Positions 1-8,480 of a stretch of 64,000 nucleotides of DNA are shown piece after piece. Made by a program: the position numbers and the translations under genes. The stretch is from NCBI GenBank assembly GCA_934546935.1, contig CAKTEH010000006.1, positions 1 through 64,000 on the forward strand. Reading direction: 5' to 3'. The notes below the pieces were generated by a model. That model saw nothing but the letters and a program-made list of their open reading frames with translations, made no database searches and was not told the DNA's origin. The number at the start of each line of letters is the position of its first letter. Positions within the stretch are counted from its first letter, which is position 1. The stretch is from an uncultured Eubacteriales bacterium (lineage in GTDB: Bacteria > Bacillota > Clostridia > Oscillospirales > QAMX01).

Positions 1-42
1 ATCATTATGAACCGGGACGCTGTCGTTTATGCTCATGTCGGT

Positions 43-261
43 TTATTCAAACAGGACGTTCAGCTTGCTGTTATGAATCAGATCGGCATAGGCAAGCGGG
101 TCCTTGTAGATCAGATAGTTCAGCTCTGACCGCTGGAAGCGGTTGTCGGCAACTTCGTTTTCAACGGCTGTGCAGTCAATGGGAATCCGGCTTCCATCAT
201 CAAAAACCAATTCTACGCAGGCTGTGTCTATGTTGAATTGACAGGATATAAGTTTGCTCAT
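43..261 (-). CDS. small DUF6061-like protein
   Basis: The product is about 72 aa if translation starts at the ATG at 261. That start is preceded at 7 nt by a good ribosome binding site (GGAGG at 269-273); an upstream ATG at 267 lies too close to that site, and the longer frame to 333 has no reason to be used. The sequence pattern (CQFNIDT, ELVFDDGS, AVENEVADN, QRSELNYLIY, DPLAYADL) matches, from memory, the DUF6061 family of small proteins common in Clostridia and often found in or beside integrative elements. No function is known. It has no signal peptide or membrane segment. The neighbourhood is AT-rich and holds a relaxase remnant, so it is probably part of a decayed mobile element. Confidence 0.6.
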   Translation of the reverse strand: MSKLISCQFNIDTACVELVFDDGSRIPIDCTAVENEVADNRFQRSELNYLIYKDPLAYADLIHNSKLNVLFE

Positions 262-397
262 GGTCATACCTCCAAGATGTTTTTTTAGGTGAATCAGGCA
301 GTCAATTTCCGGGTGATTATTGGCAGGAATCATACCGAAACCCGCTGCAAATCATTCAAAATAAGTCGTTGCGAACGGTTAGTACGTATAAAATAGC

Positions 398-419
398 CGG
401 CTACAAAACGGCTACAAAA
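398..419 (+). repeat. two tandem copies of an 11-bp unit
   Basis: CGGCTACAAAA occurs twice in direct succession at 398-408 and 409-419. It is short and could be chance slippage; no function is claimed. Confidence 0.6.
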
Positions 420-650
420 TTCGTAAAGAACCTGTACACAGCGTGAAATACGTGGACTATCTGGACAAAAAGCGTATTTAAAGTACATTTTATAACCCTA
501 AATCAAAGCCCAAGACTTGAGTGGGAATGAGGTGGCGTGTTAAAAGAGCCTAGTGTTTACGCGACTTCCAAACGAATTCGTTTAAGCACTGGCAACAATT
601 TGGCAATAGATTTTCCTTATTCAATGAACAAGATTACTTCATGAGCATAA

Positions 651-701
651 GAAAACCTTACTGATTTTCAGATATAACAACTGAAAATCGGTAAGGTTTT
701 C
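651..701. repeat. 21-bp inverted repeat
   Basis: Arms at 651-671 and 681-701 are complementary except for one position, with a 9-nt loop (atataacaa). The right arm is followed by a T-rich run (gttttttcttttttt at about 710-724), so it could act as a rho-independent terminator for rightward transcription. It could equally be an end structure of the decayed mobile element. Confidence 0.55.
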
Positions 702-781
702 TTGATATCTGTTTTTTCTTTTTTGTTCTGATTTCTTGGCACATTCATCTATAAGATCAAAAAGCTCCTGCGGATAGACCT

Positions 782-1288
782 TTGCCCAGATTTGGTGTGT
801 ATCCAGTTGGTAAGGTGTTCAAGATGGATTTACAAAAGGCAGATAAGGGCATAAAAACGGTTGTGAAAGCAGAGCAGGAGCAGACACCTATTGAGAAGGC
901 AGAACCTTTTGTAAAAGTCAAGGGAGCGTGTATACTGGAAATGCCGGAGAAGTCAGTACTAGCTTCCAAGTATTCGAGACTTGCAGATAGCTATAATAAA
1001 CTGGAGAAGCAAAACACAGCCATTTATAGGAGAGAGCAACCGCTTGCAAATGTGGAAAAGGAGCTTGCCGGAACAAAGGGTATCTTCAAAGCGAAACAGC
1101 GGAAGGGGTTGCGGGAACGGGCAGAGCAGTTGCAAGCGCAGATAGCCAGTATGAAAGCGGGATTGCAAAGGAAGTGCAGGAACGGAAAAATAACGGACAG
1201 GGTCACCAACACAAGAAAGACAAATGTGGCAGATAAGAATTGTTGTAGAGGGGATACCCCTCTACAATTTTATGCTTGCAACTATTAG
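782..1288 (+). pseudogene. remnant of a mobilisation relaxase (C-terminal coiled-coil part)
   Basis: The frame encodes a charged helical segment with the pattern LANVEKELAGTKGIFKAKQR followed by a run of E, Q and L residues. This resembles the C-terminal end of MobA/MobL-type relaxases of clostridial conjugative and mobilisable elements. No nickase domain with its histidine triad is present. The only available start is an unsupported TTG, and the last 30 residues look like out-of-frame sequence. I read it as a truncated and probably frameshifted relaxase end from an element that has otherwise been lost. Family assignment rests on pattern memory. Confidence 0.5.
1243..1267 (+). terminator. rho-independent terminator-like hairpin
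   Basis: A perfect 11-bp stem (TTGTAGAGGGG / CCCCTCTACAA) with a 3-nt loop is followed by tttta. It lies at the end of the relaxase remnant, as expected for the original gene end. Confidence 0.7.
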
Positions 1289-1499
1289 GTTGCGAAAAAA
1301 ACTTTGGAATTGGTAATAAAAATAATAAAGATTTTATAAGCAAAAGTGTTGCCTTATCCGGCAAATTTGATAAAATAATAGACAGTCCGATTGCATTCCT
1401 TTTTGCATGCATAGTGGAACATACGGCATGCAGAAAACAAAAAATCCCGGCTTTACAAGGCCGCCTTCACCACGCTAGTAAAACAGAGGAAAGATAACT

Positions 1500-2897
1500 A
1501 TGGAATCCACGCCCGTCATGCCGCAGCTTGGCACCCGTGCAGAAAAACGCGCGTTTTATAAGCGTACCCTGGCAATTACCGGACCCATCGCCCTTCAGAA
1601 TTTCATGGACGCAGCGGTAAATTCTGCTGATATCCTGATGCTGTCCTTTGTCAGCCAGTCAGCGCTGGCCGCCTCCTCGCTGGCCGGTCAGGTAATGTTC
1701 GTTTTGCAGATGTTGCTTTACGGCGTATCCTCCGGCGCATCTGTGCTCTCGGCCCAGTATTGGGGCAGAAAGGACCGCCGCACCGTAGAACGGGTTATGG
1801 GCCTTGCGCTCCGCTACTCCATATTGATCGGCGCGTTCTTCACCCTTGTGGCCATTCTCTTTCCCGGCGTTATTATGCGGATCTTCACAGACGACGGCGA
1901 ACTGGCCGCCGAAGGCATACGTTATCTGCGGGCCGTCAGCGCCGCCTATGTTCTCGGCGGTTTTGCCACAGTTTATCTGAGCGTTATGCGCAGCGTCGAG
2001 CGCGTGAAGATGAGCGCGGCAGTACACTGCAGCGCTGTTTTAATGAATGTTGTGCTTAATGCCTGCTTTATCTTCGGCTTCGGGCCCTTTCCAAAGCTTG
2101 GTATTACCGGCGTAGCACTGGCCACCTCCATAACCCGGGCTATTGAAGTTGTCATATGTCTGGCCGACAGCAGGCTAAACCCAGTTATCCGACTGCGCAT
2201 ATGCGATCTGTTTGCCCGTGGAGAGGAGCTTCTGCATGATTTTATTCGATATGCCGTCCCCTCGGCCGCCAATGACATCATCTGGGGATTGGCTTTCAGC
2301 GTCTATTCTATTATCCTCGGGCATCTTTCCAGCGACATTGTCGCGGCAAATTCCGTAGCCTCCGTCGTGCGCAACCTTGGTACCGTCGTATGTTTTGGTA
2401 CTGCTTCCAGTGCTGCGATCATTCTTGGCAAGGAAATGGGGGATAACCGCCTGCAGCAGGCGCGGGCTTATGCATCGCGGTTTGCATGGCTGAGCATCTG
2501 GACTGCCCTTGCAGGAGGCGCGGTAATTCTGACATGCCGCCCACTTGTACTGCAGTTTATGCATCTGTATGTCACCGTTACCGACATCGTTCGCACAGAA
2601 CTGAACACTATGCTTTATATCAATGCCTATTATATCCTTGGGTCCTCTGTCAACACCATGCTCATCTGCGGCATTTTTCGCGCGGGAGGCGACGTCCGTT
2701 TTGGCCTGATATGCGATATCATCGCCATGTGGGGATATGCGGTACCAGTCGGCCTGCTTTGCGCATTCGTATTCAAAATCCCGGAAATGTGGGTCTATTT
2801 CGTCCTGTGCCTGGATGAATTTGTAAAAATGCCGTTTATTATCCGTCACTATAAAAAAGGCGCATGGCTTCAGAACATCACGCGTCAGCTGTATTAA
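1500..2897 (+). CDS. MATE family efflux transporter
   Basis: A 465-aa polytopic membrane protein with about twelve hydrophobic segments, the usual MATE length. The N-terminal part has the family pattern (GPIALQNFMDAAVNSADILM) and the typical second-half repeat begins near residue 245. MATE proteins export organic cations, drugs or metabolites in exchange for Na+ or H+; the substrate here cannot be told. The start ATG at 1500 follows a purine-rich site (AGAGGAAAG). The gene stands alone, with an AT-rich mobile-element remnant upstream and about 190 nt before the next gene. Codon use is like the host core genes and unlike the flanking debris. Confidence 0.9.
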   Translation: MESTPVMPQLGTRAEKRAFYKRTLAITGPIALQNFMDAAVNSADILMLSFVSQSALAASSLAGQVMFVLQMLLYGVSSGASVLSAQYWGRKDRRTVERVMGLALRYSILIGAFFTLVAILFPGVIMRIFTDDGELAAEGIRYLRAVSAAYVLGGFATVYLSVMRSVERVKMSAAVHCSAVLMNVVLNACFIFGFGPFPKLGITGVALATSITRAIEVVICLADSRLNPVIRLRICDLFARGEELLHDFIRYAVPSAANDIIWGLAFSVYSIILGHLSSDIVAANSVASVVRNLGTVVCFGTASSAAIILGKEMGDNRLQQARAYASRFAWLSIWTALAGGAVILTCRPLVLQFMHLYVTVTDIVRTELNTMLYINAYYILGSSVNTMLICGIFRAGGDVRFGLICDIIAMWGYAVPVGLLCAFVFKIPEMWVYFVLCLDEFVKMPFIIRHYKKGAWLQNITRQLY

Positions 2898-2998
2898 TCC
2901 CATTTTCCCGAAACCCCGACCACCCGTTCCTTTAACTATGCATTTGCCAAAAATGCGGAAAAAGCCATGCCCTTAAAAATCTTGTGACAAATCCGGCC

Positions 2999-3026
2999 GG
3001 TATGCGCTGTTTTTGATGCGCATACC
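2999..3026. repeat. 9-bp inverted repeat upstream of 3092 gene
   Basis: GGTATGCGC and GCGCATACC face each other across a 10-nt T-rich loop. It could be a weak terminator of the MATE gene or an operator of the following operon. No T tract follows it on the + strand. Confidence 0.4.
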
Positions 3027-3091
3027 CGTTTGGCTTATGGGCAGACACAAAATGAAATGTCGAAGACAAAACGGAAGGAGGCAACACCGGC

Positions 3092-4063
3092 ATGCCAGAA
3101 GAAAAACGTCCCCGTCCTGCCGATGCCAACGCAATTACCCGTAAATACCTGGATTCTATCCTCATCGAACAGCGGCTGGTCGGCGCGCATACCCCCTCTC
3201 TGCGCTGCCAGCTGTTCGGGCGTCTCTTTGAAACGCCGGTCATGATGCCCGCATTTTCCCATTTACACATCTTTGCAAAAGAACGCAAAGACGCAATATG
3301 CGAATATGCCCGCGCGGCAAAGGCGCTTGGTGCGCTCAACTTTGTGGGTATGTGCGAAGATGCGGATTTTGCCCGCATCCTGGAAACCGGCGCGCCGACA
3401 GTACGGATTGTAAAACCCTACGCCGACCGCAGCAAAATCCGCAGCCAGCTTGCATTTGCCCGGACACACGGCGCGCTTGCGGTTGGGATGGATATCGACC
3501 ACAGCTTCAGCACGTCAGGCGGCTTCGATACAGTTTTCGGCGAGGAGATGGCGCCCTGCAGCGGTGCAGAGCTTGCAGATTTTATCCATGCCGCCGGGCT
3601 TCCCTTTCTTGTCAAAGGCGTACTCAGCGTGCGCGATGCACTGGCCTGCGCCGAAGCTGGCGCACAGGCGATCCTTGTCAGCCATCATCATGGGCGTATG
3701 CCTTTTGCAGTCCCACCGTTGATGGTTCTGCCCGACATTGTAAAAGCTGTCGGCGGAAAAATGAAGATTTTTGTCGACTGCGGCATTGAAAGCGGCGCTG
3801 ACGTTTATAAGGCGCTGGCCCTTGGCGCAGATGCAACCGCAGTCGGCCGTTCGATCCTTGCGCCGCTTGTGCGTGACGGCGCATCCGGCGTAGAAGCTTA
3901 TATACGGCATGTCAACGAAGAGCTTGCCATGCTGATGGCCTTTACCGGCTGCGCCACGCTCGCAGACCCCGAGCCGTCCGTACTTTGGCACAAAGGCAGG
4001 CCTATGTGCCAGCGCCCCTATGCCAATTCAGAAATTTTTCCCTGGCGAAGCCACGAAAACTAA
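3092..4063 (+). CDS. FMN-dependent alpha-hydroxy-acid dehydrogenase-like protein
   Basis: A 323-aa TIM-barrel flavoprotein of the lactate dehydrogenase/glycolate oxidase superfamily (LldD-like). The phosphate-binding end is visible (IFVDCGIESGADVYKALALG followed by GADATAVGR), as is the usual FLVKGV strand with its lysine. The canonical SNHGGRQ motif is here SHHHGRM, which keeps the His and Arg positions but replaces Asn and Gly by His. The family oxidises 2-hydroxy acids, and short clostridial members have unknown substrates. The start is ATG at 3092 after AAGGAGG. It is the first of three closely spaced genes (28 and 27 nt gaps, or 42 nt to the corrected guaA start), probably one operon with the peptidase and GMP synthase genes. 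Confidence 0.8.
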   Translation: MPEEKRPRPADANAITRKYLDSILIEQRLVGAHTPSLRCQLFGRLFETPVMMPAFSHLHIFAKERKDAICEYARAAKALGALNFVGMCEDADFARILETGAPTVRIVKPYADRSKIRSQLAFARTHGALAVGMDIDHSFSTSGGFDTVFGEEMAPCSGAELADFIHAAGLPFLVKGVLSVRDALACAEAGAQAILVSHHHGRMPFAVPPLMVLPDIVKAVGGKMKIFVDCGIESGADVYKALALGADATAVGRSILAPLVRDGASGVEAYIRHVNEELAMLMAFTGCATLADPEPSVLWHKGRPMCQRPYANSEIFPWRSHEN

Positions 4064-4091
4064 ACGAACTACATAAGGAGTCTACACAGCT

Positions 4092-5378
4092 ATGAATCCT
4101 TCCCTCTTTTCCTATATTGCCGCTTGCCCAACGGCCTATCACGTAACGGCCCATACAGCGCAGCTTCTGAAAGACGCAGGATATATGGAGCTTTGCGAGG
4201 GGCAAGCCTGGCAACTGCTGCCTGGAAAAGGTTATTTTGTCACCCGAAACCGTTCCTCTCTGATCGCATTTCGCGTCCCCTCCGGCGATTTCCATGGTTT
4301 TATGTTGGCTGCCGCGCATACAGACAGCCCTGCTTTTAAAATCAAAGAAAACGCCGGGCTTTCCGACGGCCACTATGTGCGCCTGTCCACTGAAAAATAC
4401 GGCGGCATGCTCTGCGCGCCTTGGATGGACCGTCCTCTGTCCATTGCCGGGCGCGTCCTGGTGCGCTGCGCAGACGGTGTGGAAACCCGGCTGGCAGATC
4501 TGCGCGAGCCCTGCGTTCTGATCCCCAATGTCGCCATCCATTTTAACCGCAAGGCAAACGACGGCGTGGCCTATAATCCTGCTGTGGATATGCTCCCGCT
4601 TTACAGCATGGAACCCGCAAAGGCCCCCCTGCGCCGCCGCATTGCCGATGCGGCAGGGGTAAAAGAAGCGGATATCTTGTCTTCTGATCTCTTTGTCTAC
4701 AACCCGCAGCCAGGAATCGAATGGAACGGCTTTATTTCTGCGCCGCGCCTGGATGATCTGCAGTGCGCTTTCAGCGCGCTGAGCGCATTTCTCCAGGCGT
4801 CCGAAAGTGTAAGCTTCCCGCTTGTGTGCCTGTTTGACAATGAGGAAGTTGGCAGCCAGACCAAGCAAGGCGCTGCAGGCACTTTCCTTGCAGATACGCT
4901 GGCGCGTATCTGCCATGCATTGGCGCTTGACGCGGATGCATACCGGCAGAAACTTGCTGCAAGCTTCCTCGCTTCCTGTGACAATGCGCACGGCGTACAT
5001 CCCAACCATCCGGAATATATGGATAAAAACCATGCCGTCTATCCCAACGGCGGCATAGTCATCAAATACAATGCAAACCAACGCTATACCTCGGATGCCG
5101 TTTCCACCGCGATTTTCCAGCTTATCTGCCAGCGCGCCGGTGTTCCTTTCCAGCGTTACGCTAACCGTGCAGACATGCCCGGAGGCTCTACGCTCGGCAA
5201 CATTGCCAACACGCAGGTTTCTTTAAACACAATCGACATCGGGCTTGCACAGCTTGCCATGCATTCGCCCTTTGAAACTGCGGGCGCAGAGGATACCGCA
5301 TATATGCTGCACGCACTGCGAACATTCTTCGAAGCTTCTATCCAAGCCGGCTGCGATGGGAATTACCGTCTGGGCTAA
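4092..5378 (+). CDS. apeB: M18 family aminopeptidase
   Basis: A 428-aa cytosolic dinuclear-zinc aminopeptidase of the aspartyl aminopeptidase (M18) family, of normal length. Zinc-ligand and catalytic motifs are all visible: AAHTDSP near residue 75, SAPRLDDLQ near 220, and FDNEEVGS near 245. A C-terminal His-containing block (PGGSTLGNIA, then VSLNTIDIG) also fits. It removes N-terminal acidic or neutral residues from peptides. The ATG at 4092 has an AAGGAG site 11 nt upstream. The gene lies inside the 3092-6398 operon. The symbol follows the usual bacterial name for M18 enzymes. Confidence 0.9.
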   Translation: MNPSLFSYIAACPTAYHVTAHTAQLLKDAGYMELCEGQAWQLLPGKGYFVTRNRSSLIAFRVPSGDFHGFMLAAAHTDSPAFKIKENAGLSDGHYVRLSTEKYGGMLCAPWMDRPLSIAGRVLVRCADGVETRLADLREPCVLIPNVAIHFNRKANDGVAYNPAVDMLPLYSMEPAKAPLRRRIADAAGVKEADILSSDLFVYNPQPGIEWNGFISAPRLDDLQCAFSALSAFLQASESVSFPLVCLFDNEEVGSQTKQGAAGTFLADTLARICHALALDADAYRQKLAASFLASCDNAHGVHPNHPEYMDKNHAVYPNGGIVIKYNANQRYTSDAVSTAIFQLICQRAGVPFQRYANRADMPGGSTLGNIANTQVSLNTIDIGLAQLAMHSPFETAGAEDTAYMLHALRTFFEASIQAGCDGNYRLG

Positions 5379-5420
5379 CCATTTGTTTATCCTATTTTAC
5401 AATATTTGGAGGAAAATTCC

Positions 5421-6398
5421 ATGTCAGAAAAACGTCCTGAAACCATGCAGCGCATCACAACGCCGGAACTTGCCGAAGCATTTATCCTTGAGCAGCTTGA
5501 TGCCCTGCGCGCCCAGATTGGCGACGGGAAGGTACTGCTCGCCCTGTCCGGCGGCGTTGATTCTTCTGTCGTTGCGGCGCTGCTGATCCGCGCCATAGGC
5601 GGCCAGCTGACCTGTGTGCATGTCAATCACGGCCTTCTGCGCCAGGGAGAGCCGGAGCAGGTAGTCGAGGTCTTCCGCAACCAGATGAAGGCAAACCTCG
5701 TCTACGTCGACGCCGTTGACCGCTTCTTGGACAAGCTTGCCGGCATAGCGGAGCCCGAGCACAAACGCAGGATCATCGGCGCAGAATTTATCCGCGTATT
5801 CGAGGAGGAGGCCCGCAAACTTGAAGGGATCCGTTTCCTCGCCCAAGGGACAATTTACCCCGATATCCTGGAGTCCGGCCCGGTCAAGGCCCACCACAAT
5901 GTCGGCGGGCTGCCGGAAGATATGCAGTTTGAACTTGTAGAGCCGCTGAAATTCCTGTTTAAGGATGAAGTCCGTGTCGTAGGTGAAACACTTGGCCTGC
6001 CGCACAGCATGGTTTACCGCCAACCCTTCCCCGGGCCGGGCCTGGGTGTGCGCTGCATCGGCGCGATTACGCGCGACCGGCTGGAAGCTGTACGCCACAG
6101 CGACGCAATTGTGCGCGAGGAATTCGCGCTGGCCGGGCTTGACCAGCATGTATGGCAGTACTTCACTGTTATCCCGGACATCAAAAGCACTGGCGTGAAA
6201 AATGACGTCCGCGCATTTGAATGGCCGGTGATTCTGCGCGCTGTCAATACCCGCGACGCCATGACCGCTACAGTCGAGGAAATCCCATGGCCGGTACTGC
6301 ACAAAATCACCGCGCGCATAACCTCGGAAGTTGCAGGCGTCAACCGCGTCTTGTACGACCTGACGCCGAAGCCTACAGGGACCATCGAGTGGGAATAA
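5421..6398 (+). CDS. guaA: GMP synthase, ATP pyrophosphatase subunit only
   Basis: About 325 aa, covering the synthetase half of GuaA: the P-loop LALSGGVDSSVVAAL near residue 40, a middle region with VNHGLLR, and the C-terminal dimerisation domain ending in KPTGTIEWE, the usual GuaA end. The N-terminal class I glutamine amidotransferase domain (about 190 aa in a normal ~510-aa bacterial enzyme) is absent, and no such domain is encoded nearby. The protein converts XMP to GMP, using ammonia directly or from a separate glutaminase subunit as in archaea. The start is the ATG at 5421, 6-7 nt after GGAGGA; the longer frame to 5406 would need a TTG inside that site. Confidence 0.85.
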   Translation: MSEKRPETMQRITTPELAEAFILEQLDALRAQIGDGKVLLALSGGVDSSVVAALLIRAIGGQLTCVHVNHGLLRQGEPEQVVEVFRNQMKANLVYVDAVDRFLDKLAGIAEPEHKRRIIGAEFIRVFEEEARKLEGIRFLAQGTIYPDILESGPVKAHHNVGGLPEDMQFELVEPLKFLFKDEVRVVGETLGLPHSMVYRQPFPGPGLGVRCIGAITRDRLEAVRHSDAIVREEFALAGLDQHVWQYFTVIPDIKSTGVKNDVRAFEWPVILRAVNTRDAMTATVEEIPWPVLHKITARITSEVAGVNRVLYDLTPKPTGTIEWE

Positions 6399-6564
6399 AT
6401 ATTTTGCCGCAGGGTAAAGCAAACTTTTCCGCTGGTATCAACATCACACCTGATGTGTAAATGCAAACTAAGTTTATAGAAAGGGTGATGATATATGAAA
6501 ATGAATCGTATATGGAGGGTTTACGTTTCCTAATCCTCCGAATAAAACTTTGGAGAAAATATAA

Positions 6565-6930
6565 TGGAATTATGGGGTTCTACATTCATCCCAATTTCCG
6601 GCGGAGAGGCTTAGGGACTTCATTGAGCAAACATATCGAACTTATTGGCAAGTATCTTGTCAGTTCGATGGGAAAGACTTGTGGGTTGGTTGGTCAATGG
6701 CTCCGCAATTTTGCGGTAAAGTCAATGGTGGCAATTTCGTGAATCGGTGTGTGAAAGAACTGCGTGAGTTCACAGGACATACCGGAAGAATACTACTAAG
6801 CGTTGCCGCATGGAATCAAAGAGCCATCCGTGCTTATCAAAAAGCCGGGTTCTCTTATGTGGAAACAATTCAAGATGAAATTGCACACACCAATCACATG
6901 GAAGACTTTTGGATAATGGAACTGCAATGA
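6565..6930 (+). pseudogene. degraded GNAT acetyltransferase
   Basis: An open frame from 6565 to the stop at 6928 encodes a good GNAT C-terminal half: a stretch with ERLRDFIEQTY, then LWVGWSMAPQFCGK and NQRAIRAYQKAGFSY, the acetyl-CoA and helix-4 region. Upstream, the same frame contains a taa at 6562-6564 and has no start. In another frame a short piece reads IHPNFRRRGLGTSL, which happens to look like a GNAT motif A, but the downstream part does not continue in that frame. The gene therefore seems to have lost its N-terminal part by stop and frameshift. The region is AT-rich compared with guaA just upstream, pointing to imported DNA. Confidence 0.6.
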
Positions 6931-7111
6931 GATTCTTTGCTTGAAGCGTCTATGCCGCCTGTGCAATGCAGGCGGCATTTTCACAACAGATCTCCAACCA
7001 AAAGTTGGATGAAACACAGACTTATCAAACAAATGCGTCATTGTTTTTGAAGCTGCATACCGGTAAAATATAATTGTAGCTACGAAAATAAAAAACACGA
7101 GGTCCTTAAGT

Positions 7112-8425
7112 ATGACTACAATTAAAATCAATGAACAAATTGCTTTTCTCAGAAAGCAGAAAAGTCTTACACAAGAAGAACTTGCAAACGCCCTCGGTGT
7201 AACCAACCAGGCGGTTTCAAAATGGGAATCAGCACAATGCTGTCCCGATATACAGCTTCTACCCGATCTCGCAAAAATCTTTGATGTTTCGATTGACGAG
7301 TTGATCGGATACAAGTCAACTGAAGGATTGGGAGATATCTGCCTTAAAATCAAAGATCATTTTTCTGCGTTACCGGAAAAGAAAGCGTTTGAGAACGCAT
7401 ATCGTATTGCGGCATTGTTGCACGAAATCGCTTCCACGGATGGATACAAGAAAACCGTTCCGTGGAAAGAAAAGGATTATGCTGCCGATCATATTTCATC
7501 TTGGGGTTTATCTATCTGTTCTGAACCGGAAGGTTGTACAGGCAGAAAGAATAATAACATCTTCTTTTCTTTGGGCAAGGGATATGGCGGCGGTATCGGA
7601 GCCAACGGCGCACTCGTCATCGGAACCCCTGACATGAGGTCGTTTAACATTACAAAGCAATGGGATCCGGACATCCTGGAAAGTGAGAAAAAAGCGGTGA
7701 CGATCCGTCTGAAAATCGGGGATTACCAACTCGACGCCGTCATCCTTGATCAAAGCAATAACTGGACGGCGAGCTTCACCCAGCTCCCCGATCCGGAAAC
7801 GCTGCTTGACGGGCTGACAATCCGCGTCGAAGAAGAGGGAGAGGAATACATCGTCGATTACGACGATGTGCTCAAGGATCCGGAAAACCGTACGCTTTCC
7901 ATCCTTATCACCAATCACCCCAAACCTACTGGCGGCCTGGAGGTCAGCAAAATCGTAGACGGCGCACCTCATGACGCTTTCCGCAAATTCACCTTTACCG
8001 TGACGCTCGGCGACTCGGAAATCAACGGCCTTTACGGTGATATGGAATTTACCGACGGCGTCGCATCCTTTCAACTGCGCCACGGTAAAACAAAGGCAGC
8101 CTCCGGCCTTCCGTCCGGAATTACCTATATAGTCAAAGAGACGGAAGCAAATCAGGACGGCTTCAAAACGGTTTCCACAGGCTCCATTGGAACCATCCCG
8201 GAAAACGAAACTGCACAGGTGCAATTTAAAAACAGCCGTCCCGCAACCCCTCCGGATGAACCCGATGTGCCGGATGTAGCTGATACGCCCGTCGACGATA
8301 CACCGAAAACCGGCGACGAATCCCGGCTGGCGCTCTGGCTGAGCCTGACAGGGCTTTCCGCACTTGGGATGCTCCTGGTCCCAGTATATACGCTAAAACA
8401 GCAGCGGAAAAAAGCGAGGCATTAA
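7112..8425 (+). CDS. chimera: XRE-family regulator fused to sortase-anchored surface-protein end
   Basis: One 437-aa open frame joins two unrelated halves. Residues 1-66 are an XRE helix-turn-helix (EELANALGVTNQAVSKWES), followed to about residue 160 by the usual C-terminal region of such clostridial regulators (SWGLSICSEPEG, FSLGKGY). From about residue 180 it becomes an extracellular protein: a Cna B-type domain (starting FNITKQWD), a DUF7601-like pilin domain (about 275-385, GGLEVSKIVDG), a Pro/Asp-rich linker, and a sorting signal (TPKTGDE, hydrophobic stretch, KQQRKKARH). No signal peptide exists, so the surface half cannot be exported. Base composition shifts from AT-rich to GC-rich around 7570-7640. 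A deletion or insertion probably fused an incoming regulator gene to the tail of a pilin gene; the regulator half may still work. Confidence 0.75.
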   Translation: MTTIKINEQIAFLRKQKSLTQEELANALGVTNQAVSKWESAQCCPDIQLLPDLAKIFDVSIDELIGYKSTEGLGDICLKIKDHFSALPEKKAFENAYRIAALLHEIASTDGYKKTVPWKEKDYAADHISSWGLSICSEPEGCTGRKNNNIFFSLGKGYGGGIGANGALVIGTPDMRSFNITKQWDPDILESEKKAVTIRLKIGDYQLDAVILDQSNNWTASFTQLPDPETLLDGLTIRVEEEGEEYIVDYDDVLKDPENRTLSILITNHPKPTGGLEVSKIVDGAPHDAFRKFTFTVTLGDSEINGLYGDMEFTDGVASFQLRHGKTKAASGLPSGITYIVKETEANQDGFKTVSTGSIGTIPENETAQVQFKNSRPATPPDEPDVPDVADTPVDDTPKTGDESRLALWLSLTGLSALGMLLVPVYTLKQQRKKARH

Positions 8426-8434
8426 CCATAATAA

Positions 8435-8464
8435 AACGGCGGATGTAAAACTACATCCGCCGTT
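8435..8464 (+). terminator. strong hairpin after the surface-protein gene
   Basis: A perfect 13-bp stem (AACGGCGGATGTA and its complement) with loop aaac lies between the chimeric gene and the sortase gene. The trailing T run is short (gttgcttta), so it may attenuate rather than stop transcription into the sortase gene. Confidence 0.65.
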
Positions 8465-8480
8465 GCTTTAGGAAAACAAT

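Larger units (their letters stand above)
334..781. other. AT-rich non-coding stretch, mobile-element debris
   Basis: No convincing gene is seen. An open stretch on the + strand ends in a taa near 480 and reads like the tail of a protein (residues YVDYLDKKRI before the stop). On the - strand another open stretch between about 790 and 650 includes YPQELFDLIDECAKKSEQKR. Neither has a start or a recognisable family, and both are best read as gene fragments left by an element. Confidence 0.3.

Noticed and set aside
1276..1497. A 73-codon frame just before the MATE gene
   Set aside because: No ribosome site, no family, and composition of intergenic AT-rich DNA.
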